A stretch of DNA of 64,000 nt from Bacillota bacterium (GTDB lineage: Bacteria; Bacillota; Clostridia; Oscillospirales; Ruminococcaceae). The stretch is taken from the NCBI GenBank assembly GCA_023460035.1, contig JAEWRN010000034.1, positions 130,303 to 194,302 of the forward strand, written 5' to 3'. Of the stretch, positions 34,190 to 42,631 are shown in pieces. Numbering within the stretch: position 1 is the stretch's first letter; the number at the start of each line of letters is the position of its first letter. Position numbers and translations under genes: made by a program. The notes under the pieces are model-generated. The model was not told the DNA's origin, did not search any database, and saw only the letters and a program-made list of their open reading frames with translations.

Positions 34190-34381
34190 GTGTGTTTGCA
34201 TCTGAGGTTTTGGGCGCTTTTCCACCCGCCAAAGCCTGAAGCAACATGGGTGTTGTATGTACTGCTGTAGCCTCCGTTTTTAATTTGCGGTTGGTGTAAC
34301 AAACCTTTTGCGGGGCAGTATAATTGGCACCTGCCCGACGGCGCAGAGCCACGGGGTCAATACCGCAAAGGGGGATGCAGG
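34190..34381 (+). promoter_or_regulatory. Structured, possibly switching, leader of potABCD
   Basis: The 7-mer TTTGCGG occurs twice (34284-34290 and 34307-34313), and its only complement CCGCAAA (34363-34369) abuts the Shine-Dalgarno run AAAGGGGG (34367-34374). The two copies are mutually exclusive partners. A GGCAG/CTGCC hairpin lies inside the shorter pairing and GGTT/AACC between the copies. An upstream hairpin pairs GGTTTTGG with CCAAAGCC near 34204-34240. I could not match this leader to any riboswitch class I know. Confidence 0.4.
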
Positions 34382-35428
34382 ATGGATAATAATACGATCA
34401 TTGCGCTTAAAAACATTGTTGTCGATTTTGACGGGGAGGCAGTCCTTAACGGGTTGTCGTTAGACATTCACGATAAGGAATTTGTCACGCTGCTCGGCCC
34501 TTCCGGCTGTGGTAAAACCACGACGCTGCGGGTCATTGGCGGTTTCCTTGAGCCAAAATCGGGCAATGTTTTTTTTAACGGAAAAGACATTACCAGTTTG
34601 CCGCCGTATAAGCGGCAGGTCAATACCGTGTTTCAAAAGTATGCGCTGTTTCCACACCTCAATGTCTACGAAAATGTGGCATTCGGGCTGCGGCTGCGCA
34701 AGGTGGATGAAAAAGAACTGAAAACACGGGTGCTTGAAATGCTGGAAATGGTGGGCCTGCGGGGCTTCGAGCGCCGCAACCCGGTGACCCTTTCCGGCGG
34801 GCAGCAACAGCGTGTGGCCATTGCGCGGGCGCTGGTAAACCACCCAAAGGTGCTGTTGCTCGACGAGCCGCTTGGCGCGCTGGATTTAAAGCTGCGCAAA
34901 GAGATGCAGGGCGAATTGAAGCGCATTCAGCAGAATGCGGATATCACGTTTATTTATGTCACGCATGACCAGGAAGAAGCGCTGACCATGAGCGACACCG
35001 TCGTCGTGATGAACGGCGGGTACATCCAGCAGATTGGCAGCCCGGTAGATATTTACAACGAGCCGGAAAATGCCTTTGTTGCAGATTTTATTGGCGAGTC
35101 AAATATTTTGTCCGGCGTGATGGAACGCGATTTCAGCGTGGAGTTTGCCGGGTGCCAGTTTACCTGCGTGGACAAGGGCTTTGCAAAGCGTGCCCTTGTG
35201 GATGTGGTCGTGCGGCCGGAGGATATTCAGGTTGTGCCGGCAATTCAGGGCCAGCTTTCCGGTGTGGTAAAAAGCGTTATTTTTAAGGGCGTTCATTATG
35301 AAATGATTGTCGAGCAGGCGGGCACGAACTGGAAAATTCATTCCACACAGGCCCAGCAGCCCGGCCAGATTATCGGCATGTGCATTGGCCCGGACGAAAT
35401 CCACATCATGAACAAGATGGAGGATTAA
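34382..35428 (+). CDS. potA: Spermidine/putrescine ABC transporter ATP-binding protein PotA
   Basis: 348 residues. Walker A GPSGCGKTT is at 39-47, then Q-loop TVFQKYALFPHL, signature LSGGQQQR, Walker B LLLLDEPLGALD and H-loop VTHDQEEA. A C-terminal TOBE domain (about 270-348) is typical of PotA/MalK-type ATPases. ATG follows AAAGGGGG. The gene heads potABCD, all consecutive on one strand; the operon imports polyamines. Confidence 0.95.
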   Translation: MDNNTIIALKNIVVDFDGEAVLNGLSLDIHDKEFVTLLGPSGCGKTTTLRVIGGFLEPKSGNVFFNGKDITSLPPYKRQVNTVFQKYALFPHLNVYENVAFGLRLRKVDEKELKTRVLEMLEMVGLRGFERRNPVTLSGGQQQRVAIARALVNHPKVLLLDEPLGALDLKLRKEMQGELKRIQQNADITFIYVTHDQEEALTMSDTVVVMNGGYIQQIGSPVDIYNEPENAFVADFIGESNILSGVMERDFSVEFAGCQFTCVDKGFAKRALVDVVVRPEDIQVVPAIQGQLSGVVKSVIFKGVHYEMIVEQAGTNWKIHSTQAQQPGQIIGMCIGPDEIHIMNKMED

Positions 35429-35431
35429 GCC

Positions 35432-36250
35432 ATGAAGCTGAAATCCAAAATCACTGCTGCACCTTATCTTGTATGGATGGCGGCCTTTATTGTTGCGCCG
35501 CTGCTGATGGTGTTGTACTTTGCTTTTACCGACAAGGCAGGGCACTTTACACTTGAAAATTTGTCCGGCCTTAGCCAGTATACGCCGGTTTTTGTGCGCA
35601 GCATTTTGCTGGCGGCTATCGCCACGGTGATCTGCCTTGTGCTGGCCTACCCGCTTAGTTTTATGCTGTCGCGCCTGCGCGAGGGCAAGCAGCGCATCAT
35701 GCTGATGCTGGTCATGCTGCCCATGTGGATGAACTTTTTGCTGCGCACCTATGCGTGGATGACATTGCTGGAGCGCAACGGCCTTATCAACCGCTTTTTA
35801 GGGCTGTTTGGTGTGGGCCCGCTGAACATGATCAACACGCAGGGCGCCGTGGTGCTTGGCATGGTGTACAACTACCTGCCTTATATGATACTGCCGCTCT
35901 ACACCATTATGGTGAAAATAGACGACAGTTTGGTTGAGGCCGCACAGGACCTTGGTGCCGGCAGGGTGCACACCCTCACTAAAGTATTGCTGCCGCTTTC
36001 AGTGCCCGGCATTACGACCGGCATTACCATGGTGTTTGTGCCCAGTATCTCTACCTTTATTATCAGCCGCATGCTGGGCGGCGGCTCTAACCTGCTGATT
36101 GGCGATTTAATTGAGCTGCAGTTTTTAGGCAACAGCTATAACTATAATTTAGGCAGTGCCATGAGCCTGGTGCTGATGGTCGTCGTGCTGCTGTGTATGA
36201 GCTTTACCAACCAGCTGGACAATGAAAATAAGGAAGGGGGCGTCGTCTGA
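35432..36250 (+). CDS. potB: Spermidine/putrescine ABC permease PotB
   Basis: 272 residues with six transmembrane helices. The EAA loop (DDSLVEAAQDLGAGRVHTLTKVLLPLSVPG) is intact and MWMNFLLRTYAWMTLLERNG is characteristic of PotB. It begins 3 bases after potA and its last base is the first base of potC (ATGA-type junction), so translation is coupled. Confidence 0.95.
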   Translation: MKLKSKITAAPYLVWMAAFIVAPLLMVLYFAFTDKAGHFTLENLSGLSQYTPVFVRSILLAAIATVICLVLAYPLSFMLSRLREGKQRIMLMLVMLPMWMNFLLRTYAWMTLLERNGLINRFLGLFGVGPLNMINTQGAVVLGMVYNYLPYMILPLYTIMVKIDDSLVEAAQDLGAGRVHTLTKVLLPLSVPGITTGITMVFVPSISTFIISRMLGGGSNLLIGDLIELQFLGNSYNYNLGSAMSLVLMVVVLLCMSFTNQLDNENKEGGVV

Positions 36251-37056
36251 TGAAAAAGATGGGGGCCTTTTCCAAACTGTATCTCGTGCTTATTTTTTCG
36301 TTTATGTACCTGCCTATTGCGGTGATGGCGGTGTTCAGCTTTAACCAGTCTAAAAGCCGTACCCTGTTTACCGGTTTTACACTGGACTGGTATCAAAGCC
36401 TGTTTCGAAATGATATGATTTTAAGTGCGCTGGGCCTTTCACTTGTCATTGCGCTGATCTCTTCTGTGATTGCAACCGTGCTTGGCACCATGGCCAGTAT
36501 TGGTATTTATTCCATGCGGCGCACAGCGCGCGGCGTCATCATGAACATCAGCTATATGCCAGTCATTAACCCAGAAATTATCACCGGTGTTTCAATGATG
36601 TTGCTGTTTGTGGTGGTAAAGGGCTGGCTGGGGGCGCAGATTTTCGGCATCCCCACACTGCTGGTCGCGCATATTACCTTCAATTTGCCCTATGTTATTT
36701 TTAATGTCAGCCCCAAGCTGCGGCAGATGGATATTCGCATGTGGGAGGCGGCGCTGGACCTTGGCTGTACCCCGATACAGGCGTTTTTTAAAGTAGTGCT
36801 GCCCGAGCTGATGCCGGCAATTCTGTCCAGCTTTTTAATCTGTCTGACTTATTCGATTGATGATTTTATTATCAGCTACTTTACCAGCGGCACCATGCAG
36901 ACCTTGCCGATTGCTATTTACAGCATGACCCGCAAAAAGGTCAGCCCGGAAATCAACGCATTGTCGACGATTTTGTTTGTGGTAATCCTTTCAATTATTT
37001 TGCTAATCAACGCAAAGGACAGCCGCAAAGAAAAAAAGAATGCAGTTCGCATCTGA
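36250..37056 (+). CDS. potC: Spermidine/putrescine ABC permease PotC
   Basis: 268 residues with six transmembrane helices. FSFNQSKSRTLFTGFTLDWY and SYMPVINPEIITGVSMMLLF are PotC hallmarks; the EAA loop is MWEAALDLGCTPIQAFFKVVLPEL. It pairs with PotB to form the channel. GGAAGGGGGCGTCGTC precedes the ATG. Confidence 0.95.
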   Translation: MKKMGAFSKLYLVLIFSFMYLPIAVMAVFSFNQSKSRTLFTGFTLDWYQSLFRNDMILSALGLSLVIALISSVIATVLGTMASIGIYSMRRTARGVIMNISYMPVINPEIITGVSMMLLFVVVKGWLGAQIFGIPTLLVAHITFNLPYVIFNVSPKLRQMDIRMWEAALDLGCTPIQAFFKVVLPELMPAILSSFLICLTYSIDDFIISYFTSGTMQTLPIAIYSMTRKKVSPEINALSTILFVVILSIILLINAKDSRKEKKNAVRI

Positions 37057-37116
37057 TTGTCAGATGGTTTTAAAGTTTTTATAGAGAGTGTCGTGAAAAC
37101 GAGAGGAGAATATGGT

Positions 37117-38331
37117 ATGAAAAAGGTGGCAAGCTTTGTGGTATCCGTGTTGCTGCTGGCAACAGTTTTTGCATTGCCGGCGCAGGCGGCGGTCACGCTG
37201 GATGACCCCAGCTATGACTGGACGCGTTTTAAAGGACAGGATATCACCCTGAACGTATATAACTGGGGGCTTTATATTTCCGACGGGTCCGACGGCGGGT
37301 TGGACATCAACAAGGAATTTGAAGACCTGACCGGCATTAAAGTGAATTACACGACGTACGATACCAATGAAAGCCTGTATGCCAAGCTGAAATCCGGCGG
37401 GGCAAATTATGATGTCATTGTGCCCAGTGATTACATGATTGGCAAAATGTCAAAAGAGGGCCTGCTTGCGAAGCTGGACTTTGCGAACATCCCCAACAGT
37501 GCCATGATTGGCGACCAGTACAAAGGGTTGGATTATGACCCCAATGACGAGTATTCTGTGCCGTATACCTGGGGTGTCGTGGGTATTGTGTATAACAAGA
37601 CGATGGTAAATGGCACAATTGACAGTTGGAGCGCGCTGTGGGACGAGCAATACAAAGGGAATGTGCTGATGTTTAACAACAGCCGCGATGCCTTTGCCAT
37701 TGCCTTTAAAAAGCTGGGCATGAGCCTGAACCCCTCTTCTACCGAGGATATTCAAAAAGCGGCAGACGAGTTGAAAAAGCAAAAGGGTATTGTGCAGGCG
37801 TACGTGATGGACGAAATTTTTGATAAAATGGAGGGCGGGGAAGCAGCCCTTGCGCCGTATTACGCCGGCGACGCCATTACAATGATCAATGAAAACCCCG
37901 ACCTTGCGTTTGCCATCCCCAAAGAGGGCACCAATTATTTTGTGGATGCCATGTGTGTGCCGGCCACCAGTACCCAAAAAGAAGCGGCGGAAATGTACAT
38001 CAACTTTATGTGTGAAACGCAGATTGCGCTTGCAAACTGCGAGTTCATCGGGTATTCCACCCCGCAGGTAAAGGCAGAAGCCCTGCTGCCGGATGAGCTG
38101 AAAAACAGCCCCATCATGTACCCCTCTAAAGATGTGCTGGCTAATACTGAAATTTTCAATGTGCTGCCGGACGAGCTGAACCAGGCAATGGACGAAGCAT
38201 GGAGCGATGTAAAAAGCTACGATGAAAAGGGCAATGACCTTTTGATTCCCGGTGTTCTGGCGCTTGCCGTTGTTGGTGTTGCCGTGGTATTTTGGCGCAA
38301 AAGTGTCAGAAAAAAGCGCAACGATTATTGA
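37117..38331 (+). CDS. potD: Polyamine-binding protein PotD with a C-terminal membrane anchor
   Basis: 404 residues. A classical signal peptide (cleavage likely after LPAQA) is followed by the SBP_bac_8-type domain: LNVYNWGLYISD, YDVIVPSDYMIGKM, VPYTWGVVGIVYNK and YYAGDAITM are typical of PotD/PotF. There is no lipobox. Instead the protein ends in a hydrophobic helix (IPGVLALAVVGVAVVFW) with a basic tail KSVRKKRNDY, which would tether it to the outer face of the membrane. ATG 37117 follows GAGGAG; the upstream in-frame extension to 37057 would place residues before the signal. Last gene of the operon. Confidence 0.92.
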   Translation: MKKVASFVVSVLLLATVFALPAQAAVTLDDPSYDWTRFKGQDITLNVYNWGLYISDGSDGGLDINKEFEDLTGIKVNYTTYDTNESLYAKLKSGGANYDVIVPSDYMIGKMSKEGLLAKLDFANIPNSAMIGDQYKGLDYDPNDEYSVPYTWGVVGIVYNKTMVNGTIDSWSALWDEQYKGNVLMFNNSRDAFAIAFKKLGMSLNPSSTEDIQKAADELKKQKGIVQAYVMDEIFDKMEGGEAALAPYYAGDAITMINENPDLAFAIPKEGTNYFVDAMCVPATSTQKEAAEMYINFMCETQIALANCEFIGYSTPQVKAEALLPDELKNSPIMYPSKDVLANTEIFNVLPDELNQAMDEAWSDVKSYDEKGNDLLIPGVLALAVVGVAVVFWRKSVRKKRNDY

Positions 38332-38347
38332 GTGAAATAGTTACCCA

Positions 38348-38383
38348 ATGGGCCCGGCATTACAGCTGGGCCCATATTTTGTG
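38348..38383 (+). terminator. Intrinsic terminator of potABCD
   Basis: ATGGGCCC / GGGCCCAT stem (38348-38355 / 38368-38375) with a 12-base loop, followed by ATTTTGTGTTT. Confidence 0.82.
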
Positions 38384-38421
38384 TTTGTCCTGTGAAAACG
38401 GGCTTCGGTGGTGGGCGGCGG

Positions 38422-38450
38422 TTTACTTTTAGTCGTTTATAGGATAAAAT
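38422..38450 (+). promoter_or_regulatory. Predicted promoter of the nucleoside-type ABC operon
   Basis: TTTACT, a 17-base spacer and TAAAAT, 79 bases before the ATPase gene. Confidence 0.5.
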
Positions 38451-38529
38451 AAGAAGGTCCATAAAATTTGAATGGCTGCCGCGGCAAACGGTGCGGCAAA
38501 GTATTGCTTTTAAAAAGTGAGGCGATTGT

Positions 38530-40077
38530 ATGCCGCAAGAATGTCTGCGGATAGAGCATATCTGTAAAGCATACGACGAGGGCGTTGTTGCAATTCAGGA
38601 TGCCTGCCTGGTGCTTCAGCAGGGCGAAATTCATGGCCTGCTGGGTGAAAACGGGGCGGGGAAATCTACGTTTTCTAAAATTATCAGTGGGCAAATCAAG
38701 CCGGACGATGGCTTGTTTAGCTTGATGGGCAAAGAGATCAGCCCCCAAAGCCCGACCGAAGCAGCGCAGCTGGGCATTGTCCGCCTGCAAAAGCATTCGG
38801 GTTTGGTGCCATCCTTAACGGTGGAAGAAAATATTCTTTTGGGCCGTGAAAACGGGATGCTTCGGCCACTGCCGCGCAAAAAGATGCGCAGTGAAGTCGC
38901 GGCGCTTTTAAAAGAATTTGCGATGGACCCCGGCCCTGCAGACCTTGCAAAGCACCTGACCGCAGAAGATGCTTTGGAAACAGAGGTGCTGAAAGCTTAT
39001 TATGCCGGGGCGCATTTGATTATTCTCGATGAACCCGCTTCGTATTTCAGCGTGGCGCAAACGCAGGAGCTGTTTGCGTTGCTGCGCAAAGTGGCGGCAA
39101 AAGGTGTTGCCATTTTATATGTTTCAAACCAGGTAGACGAGGTGTTGGAGCTTTGCGACAACATTACCGTGCTGGTTGACGGGGTTACAACAAAAACGGT
39201 GCCGGCATGGGCTGCTGCCGCACAGCAGATGAAGCACGACATGGAGCGTGAGGGCAAGGCGTTTCAGGTGCGCTGCCCCCCCGCACAGCCGGGCGATACG
39301 GTGCTGAAGGTGCGCGGGTTATCCACCTTTAGAGATGAAACGCACCCGGTTTTGAACAATGTCAGCTTTTGTATTCACGCCGGCGAAATCCTTGCGCTGG
39401 TGGGCAAGCCGGGCAGCGGCATAAAGGAGGTCTGCGAAGTGGTGGCGGGCCTTGCGCCTGCGGTGGCGGGCCAGGTGCTGCTGTATGACGATGACATTTT
39501 GGGCGAAAGTGTGCGCGGGGTACGCGATTTTGGGGTCTCGTTTTTAATCTCGTCTCCACAGCGCACCGGCGTTGCGCCATCGCTGAGTATTCAGGAAAAC
39601 TTGCTGCCCTACCAGTATACCAACCCGCAGTACCGCAACTATGGGTTTCTTGACAAAGAAAAACTGCAAGAGGAAGCGGACCGGCTGATCAAGGAATATG
39701 ACATCCGCTGCATCAGCGGGCAGGAGAATGCCAGCACATTGTCGACTTCCTCCGCACAAAAGCTGCTTGCCGCGCGCGAGCTTTCAAACGAGCCGGTGTT
39801 GCTGGTTGCGTATCAGCCCACCGCCTACACCGGGGACGATGCCGCCGCGTTTTTAAAGAAAAAGCTGATTGAGCTGCGTGACGAGGGTACGGCAATTTTG
39901 CTGGTGCCAACCGATTGGCGTGAATTTTCTACCCTTGCGGACAGCGTCGTTGTGCTGCATCAGGGCTCTGTTGCAGCGTACCTTACCGGTGTGCAGGGCA
40001 ACGAAGATTTAAACCCCTATATCAATGGGCAAGCGCGCATGAGCAATGAAGAACTGGAGGCGGTTTGCTTTGAATAA
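38530..40077 (+). CDS. Nucleoside/simple-sugar-type ABC transporter ATPase with degenerate motifs
   Basis: 515 residues, two fused ABC domains as in NupO/RbsA/YufO proteins. The first has Walker A GENGAGKST (39-47) and Walker B LIILDEPAS, but where LSxGQ is expected it has LTAEDALETEV. The second has GKPGSGIKE where Walker A should be and LSTSSAQKLLAAREL as signature, with AYQPTAYTG at Walker B; in this family the second Walker A is often modified, but loss of a recognisable first signature is odd. Overall length and arrangement fit the family. Two permease genes follow with overlaps; no binding-protein (Bmp/RbsB) gene is nearby. Confidence 0.85.
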   Translation: MPQECLRIEHICKAYDEGVVAIQDACLVLQQGEIHGLLGENGAGKSTFSKIISGQIKPDDGLFSLMGKEISPQSPTEAAQLGIVRLQKHSGLVPSLTVEENILLGRENGMLRPLPRKKMRSEVAALLKEFAMDPGPADLAKHLTAEDALETEVLKAYYAGAHLIILDEPASYFSVAQTQELFALLRKVAAKGVAILYVSNQVDEVLELCDNITVLVDGVTTKTVPAWAAAAQQMKHDMEREGKAFQVRCPPAQPGDTVLKVRGLSTFRDETHPVLNNVSFCIHAGEILALVGKPGSGIKEVCEVVAGLAPAVAGQVLLYDDDILGESVRGVRDFGVSFLISSPQRTGVAPSLSIQENLLPYQYTNPQYRNYGFLDKEKLQEEADRLIKEYDIRCISGQENASTLSTSSAQKLLAARELSNEPVLLVAYQPTAYTGDDAAAFLKKKLIELRDEGTAILLVPTDWREFSTLADSVVVLHQGSVAAYLTGVQGNEDLNPYINGQARMSNEELEAVCFE

Positions 40078-41284
40078 AATCAAAAGAAAAGTGCCCCCCG
40101 GGGTGCAAAGCCGCCTTGCGGCCGGCTTTTTGGCATTGCTGTTCTGCTTTTTGTGCGTAGTTTTGTTTGAGCCACAAAAAAGCGCTGCCCTGTACAGCTT
40201 TTTTGTCGAGCCATTTTCGTCCGCCGCTGAAATTGGCGGGCTGATTTCAATGGCAACCCCGGCGGTCTTTATTGCGCTGGGCGTATCGTTAATGTTTCAG
40301 TGCCGCAAGTACAGCTTTGCATCCATTGGTGCGTTTATGCTTTCTTCGGCACTTGTTACCATGTTTTTGTTGCGCGGCAACGAAAAGCCCAACTGGTACC
40401 TTACCCCGGTTGCTTTGATAATCGGCATTTTGGCGGGTGCTCTTGTGGGCCTGTTGCCCGCATTGTTGTCCTTTAAAAGTAAAATTCATGTGGCGCTTTC
40501 TTCTCTGTTGCTGAATTACTTAATCTTACAGCTGACCAGCTACCTGCTCATCAGCCGCATGCAGGACTTTTCGCAGGCCGATGTCACCTCATTTGAAATA
40601 CCGCAGCGCATGTGGCTTGCAGAGTTTTGGCCGGCGCTGGGCCTGCGGTGGGGCACCTTGCTTGCCATTGTTGCGACAGTAGTGCTGTATTTGCTGTTGT
40701 ATCGCGGCAAAACAGGCTACGGCATTCGCATGGTGGGTGCCAGTGAAACGACGGCAAACTACGTAGGGCTTTCTGCCGGTGCAATTGCACTGGTTTCGCA
40801 GTTGATGGGCGGTGCGCTGGCTGGGCTTGGCGGTGCCGTTGAAATGATGGGGGTTCAGCCGCGTTACCAATGGAACGAGACGTTCCCGTTTATTACCCTT
40901 GTGGGGCTGCTGGCGGCCATTCTGGTGGATTACAACCCCATTTGGGTGCCGGTTTCGGCCTTGTTTTTGAGCTATTTATGGAAAGGCGCGCAGCTGTTGT
41001 ATGCCGACACCGACTTCCCGGTTTATTTAGGCCTTGCGGCTGCGGCGGTGATGGTGCTCATTTTGTTTGCACTGCGGCAGATCGTTGTTGCGGACGAGTT
41101 AAAACGGTTTGGCCGTTGGGTACTGCGGCTCACCCGGGCGGCCGGGCGCGGTATACGCCGGCTTTGGCGCAAGTTGCGCGCCAGCCTGCAAGAGGTTAAA
41201 ACGGGCGCAAAAGAAGGGGCTGCTGCACAGCCCGCGCATGCTGCAAAAGAAAAAAAGCAGCAACATGACGGGGAGGTGCAATAA
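40070..41284 (+). CDS. Nucleoside/simple-sugar ABC permease, first subunit
   Basis: 404 residues, BPD_transp_2 family with about eight to ten helices. The start is probably TTG 40070, with GGAGG nine bases upstream, overlapping the ATPase gene by 8 bases; an ATG at 40046 lies upstream but without a site. It has the GIRMVGASETTANYVGLSAG cytoplasmic loop and a GGAVEMMG segment of NupP/YufP-type permeases. The C-terminal ~55 residues are an unusual basic, Ala/Lys/Gln-rich cytoplasmic tail. Its stop shares a base with the next start (TAATG). Confidence 0.88.
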   Translation: MNKIKRKVPPGVQSRLAAGFLALLFCFLCVVLFEPQKSAALYSFFVEPFSSAAEIGGLISMATPAVFIALGVSLMFQCRKYSFASIGAFMLSSALVTMFLLRGNEKPNWYLTPVALIIGILAGALVGLLPALLSFKSKIHVALSSLLLNYLILQLTSYLLISRMQDFSQADVTSFEIPQRMWLAEFWPALGLRWGTLLAIVATVVLYLLLYRGKTGYGIRMVGASETTANYVGLSAGAIALVSQLMGGALAGLGGAVEMMGVQPRYQWNETFPFITLVGLLAAILVDYNPIWVPVSALFLSYLWKGAQLLYADTDFPVYLGLAAAAVMVLILFALRQIVVADELKRFGRWVLRLTRAAGRGIRRLWRKLRASLQEVKTGAKEGAAAQPAHAAKEKKQQHDGEVQ

Positions 41285-42363
41285 TGCAGATGGATATGGT
41301 GCAGTCTGTTTTTGGTGCGGTATTCAGTAACCAGTACCTCTCATCGGTTATTTTTATTGGTATTTACATGACGCTGCTTGCACTTGGCGTTTTGGTTGGG
41401 CGCAGGGCCGGTATTTTCTTTCTGGCAATAGAGGGTGTCATGTCGGTCAGCGCAACAGCCGGTTATTACTTTGACGGCTTTTTGCGTGCAAAACTACTGG
41501 CCGGGGCGGCCGAGGGCAGTGTGGCGTATGAGGCTGTCCTTGGCAAAGCGAACACCTTGGGGTGGCTTGGCGGTGTTGTTGCCGGGCTATTGGCAGGTAT
41601 GTTGTTTACCTTGCTGTTTTGCGCGCTGCTGCTTTACAGCAAGGCAAACGAGCTTATTTTGGGCTTTGTGATGAACACGCTTGCGTTTGCTGTTTCGGGC
41701 TTTGTATTCAATTTGGCCGACCGCGCAGACAGCACCGGCTTTGTGCTGCCCGCGCCATTGCCTTCCATTTCAGTGCCGGCAATACAGCAGATACCGGTGC
41801 TTGGCGGCCTGTTTGGCACAATAAGCTGGGGCTTATTCTTTGCCATTGCCGCGCCGTTTGCGGTGTTTTATCTGTTGAATAAAACAGATTTTGGCCTTCG
41901 CATGCGCGCAGCGCAGGAAAACCACGCAGCGCTGATTGATGCGGGCATCCCCGTTGAAAAGCTGCAATTGCAAGGTATGATGCTCGCCGGGGTTTTAGCA
42001 AGCCTTGGTGGCATTGTAATTGCCCTTGCGGGGGACGTAAAGGGCTTTACCATTATGCCGCGCGGCGAGGGTTACCTTGCCTTGGTGGCGGTTTGGGCCT
42101 CTGCCGGGCGCATGGGCAAAAGCATGCTTGCTGTTTTGCTGCTTGCTTTGGTGGGGGCGTTGTCCCCGGTGCTGTCCGGCGTGTTGCACCAGACCCCGCT
42201 GTTGCAGGCACTGCTTTACCTGGCCGGTTTGGGCGGGCTGCTGCTGCACTCCTACAACGAGCGCAACCGGCATCGCGCAAGGCTTCGTTTCCAGCGTCTG
42301 CTGCTGTCGGGCGAAGAAGCAGCCGAAAAAAGGCGCCTTCGTTGGCACAAAAAGAAAAAGTAA
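41284..42363 (+). CDS. Nucleoside/simple-sugar ABC permease, second subunit
   Basis: 359 residues, BPD_transp_2 family, NupQ/YufQ type. It starts one base inside the first permease's stop, with GGGGAGG upstream. Typical features are LALGVLVGRRAGIFFLAIEGVMSVSA at the N-terminus and the FGLRMRAAQENHAALIDAGIP loop followed by GGIVIALAGDVKGFTIMPRGEGYLAL. A basic tail closes the protein. It forms a heterodimeric channel with the previous product. A terminator follows. Confidence 0.9.
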   Translation: MQMDMVQSVFGAVFSNQYLSSVIFIGIYMTLLALGVLVGRRAGIFFLAIEGVMSVSATAGYYFDGFLRAKLLAGAAEGSVAYEAVLGKANTLGWLGGVVAGLLAGMLFTLLFCALLLYSKANELILGFVMNTLAFAVSGFVFNLADRADSTGFVLPAPLPSISVPAIQQIPVLGGLFGTISWGLFFAIAAPFAVFYLLNKTDFGLRMRAAQENHAALIDAGIPVEKLQLQGMMLAGVLASLGGIVIALAGDVKGFTIMPRGEGYLALVAVWASAGRMGKSMLAVLLLALVGALSPVLSGVLHQTPLLQALLYLAGLGGLLLHSYNERNRHRARLRFQRLLLSGEEAAEKRRLRWHKKKK

Positions 42364-42372
42364 AAGCAGTAC

Positions 42373-42407
42373 AAAAGGGCCGCAGCGGTTGCTGCGACCC
42401 TTTTTTG
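42373..42407 (+). terminator. Intrinsic terminator of the nucleoside-type ABC operon
   Basis: A 14-bp stem with one mismatch (AAAAGGGCCGCAGC / GCTGCGACCCTTTT), a GGTT loop and six T. Confidence 0.92.
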
Positions 42408-42548
42408 TGGTTTTTTAGCCGGTACTGATTTGTAAGGTGCTTTCTGTTTGTGCCTGCTTTTATCAGGCAGTTACCGTAAAATTAATAATGGGGCAGCCAA
42501 TTTCAACCGGTAAAAACAGGTAGAAAAATAATGGCTTTCATTTGCGGC

Positions 42549-42585
42549 ACAAAAAAATGATGCCACTATACGGCAGGCATCATTT
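42549..42585 (-). terminator. Intrinsic terminator of the DUF624 gene
   Basis: On the minus strand a perfect 10-bp stem AAATGATGCC / GGCATCATTT is followed by a run of T. It lies 47 bases after the stop. Confidence 0.88.
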
Positions 42586-42631
42586 GCAGTTGTTGACAAC
42601 ATGGTTCTGCCATCAGGCAGGCAGCGTAAAA

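Noticed and set aside
34190..34381. Known riboswitch (THF, guanidine, SAM, cyclic-di-GMP, glycine, cobalamin) in the potA leader
   Set aside because: I compared remembered consensus cores; none is present. Only an unclassified structured leader is claimed.
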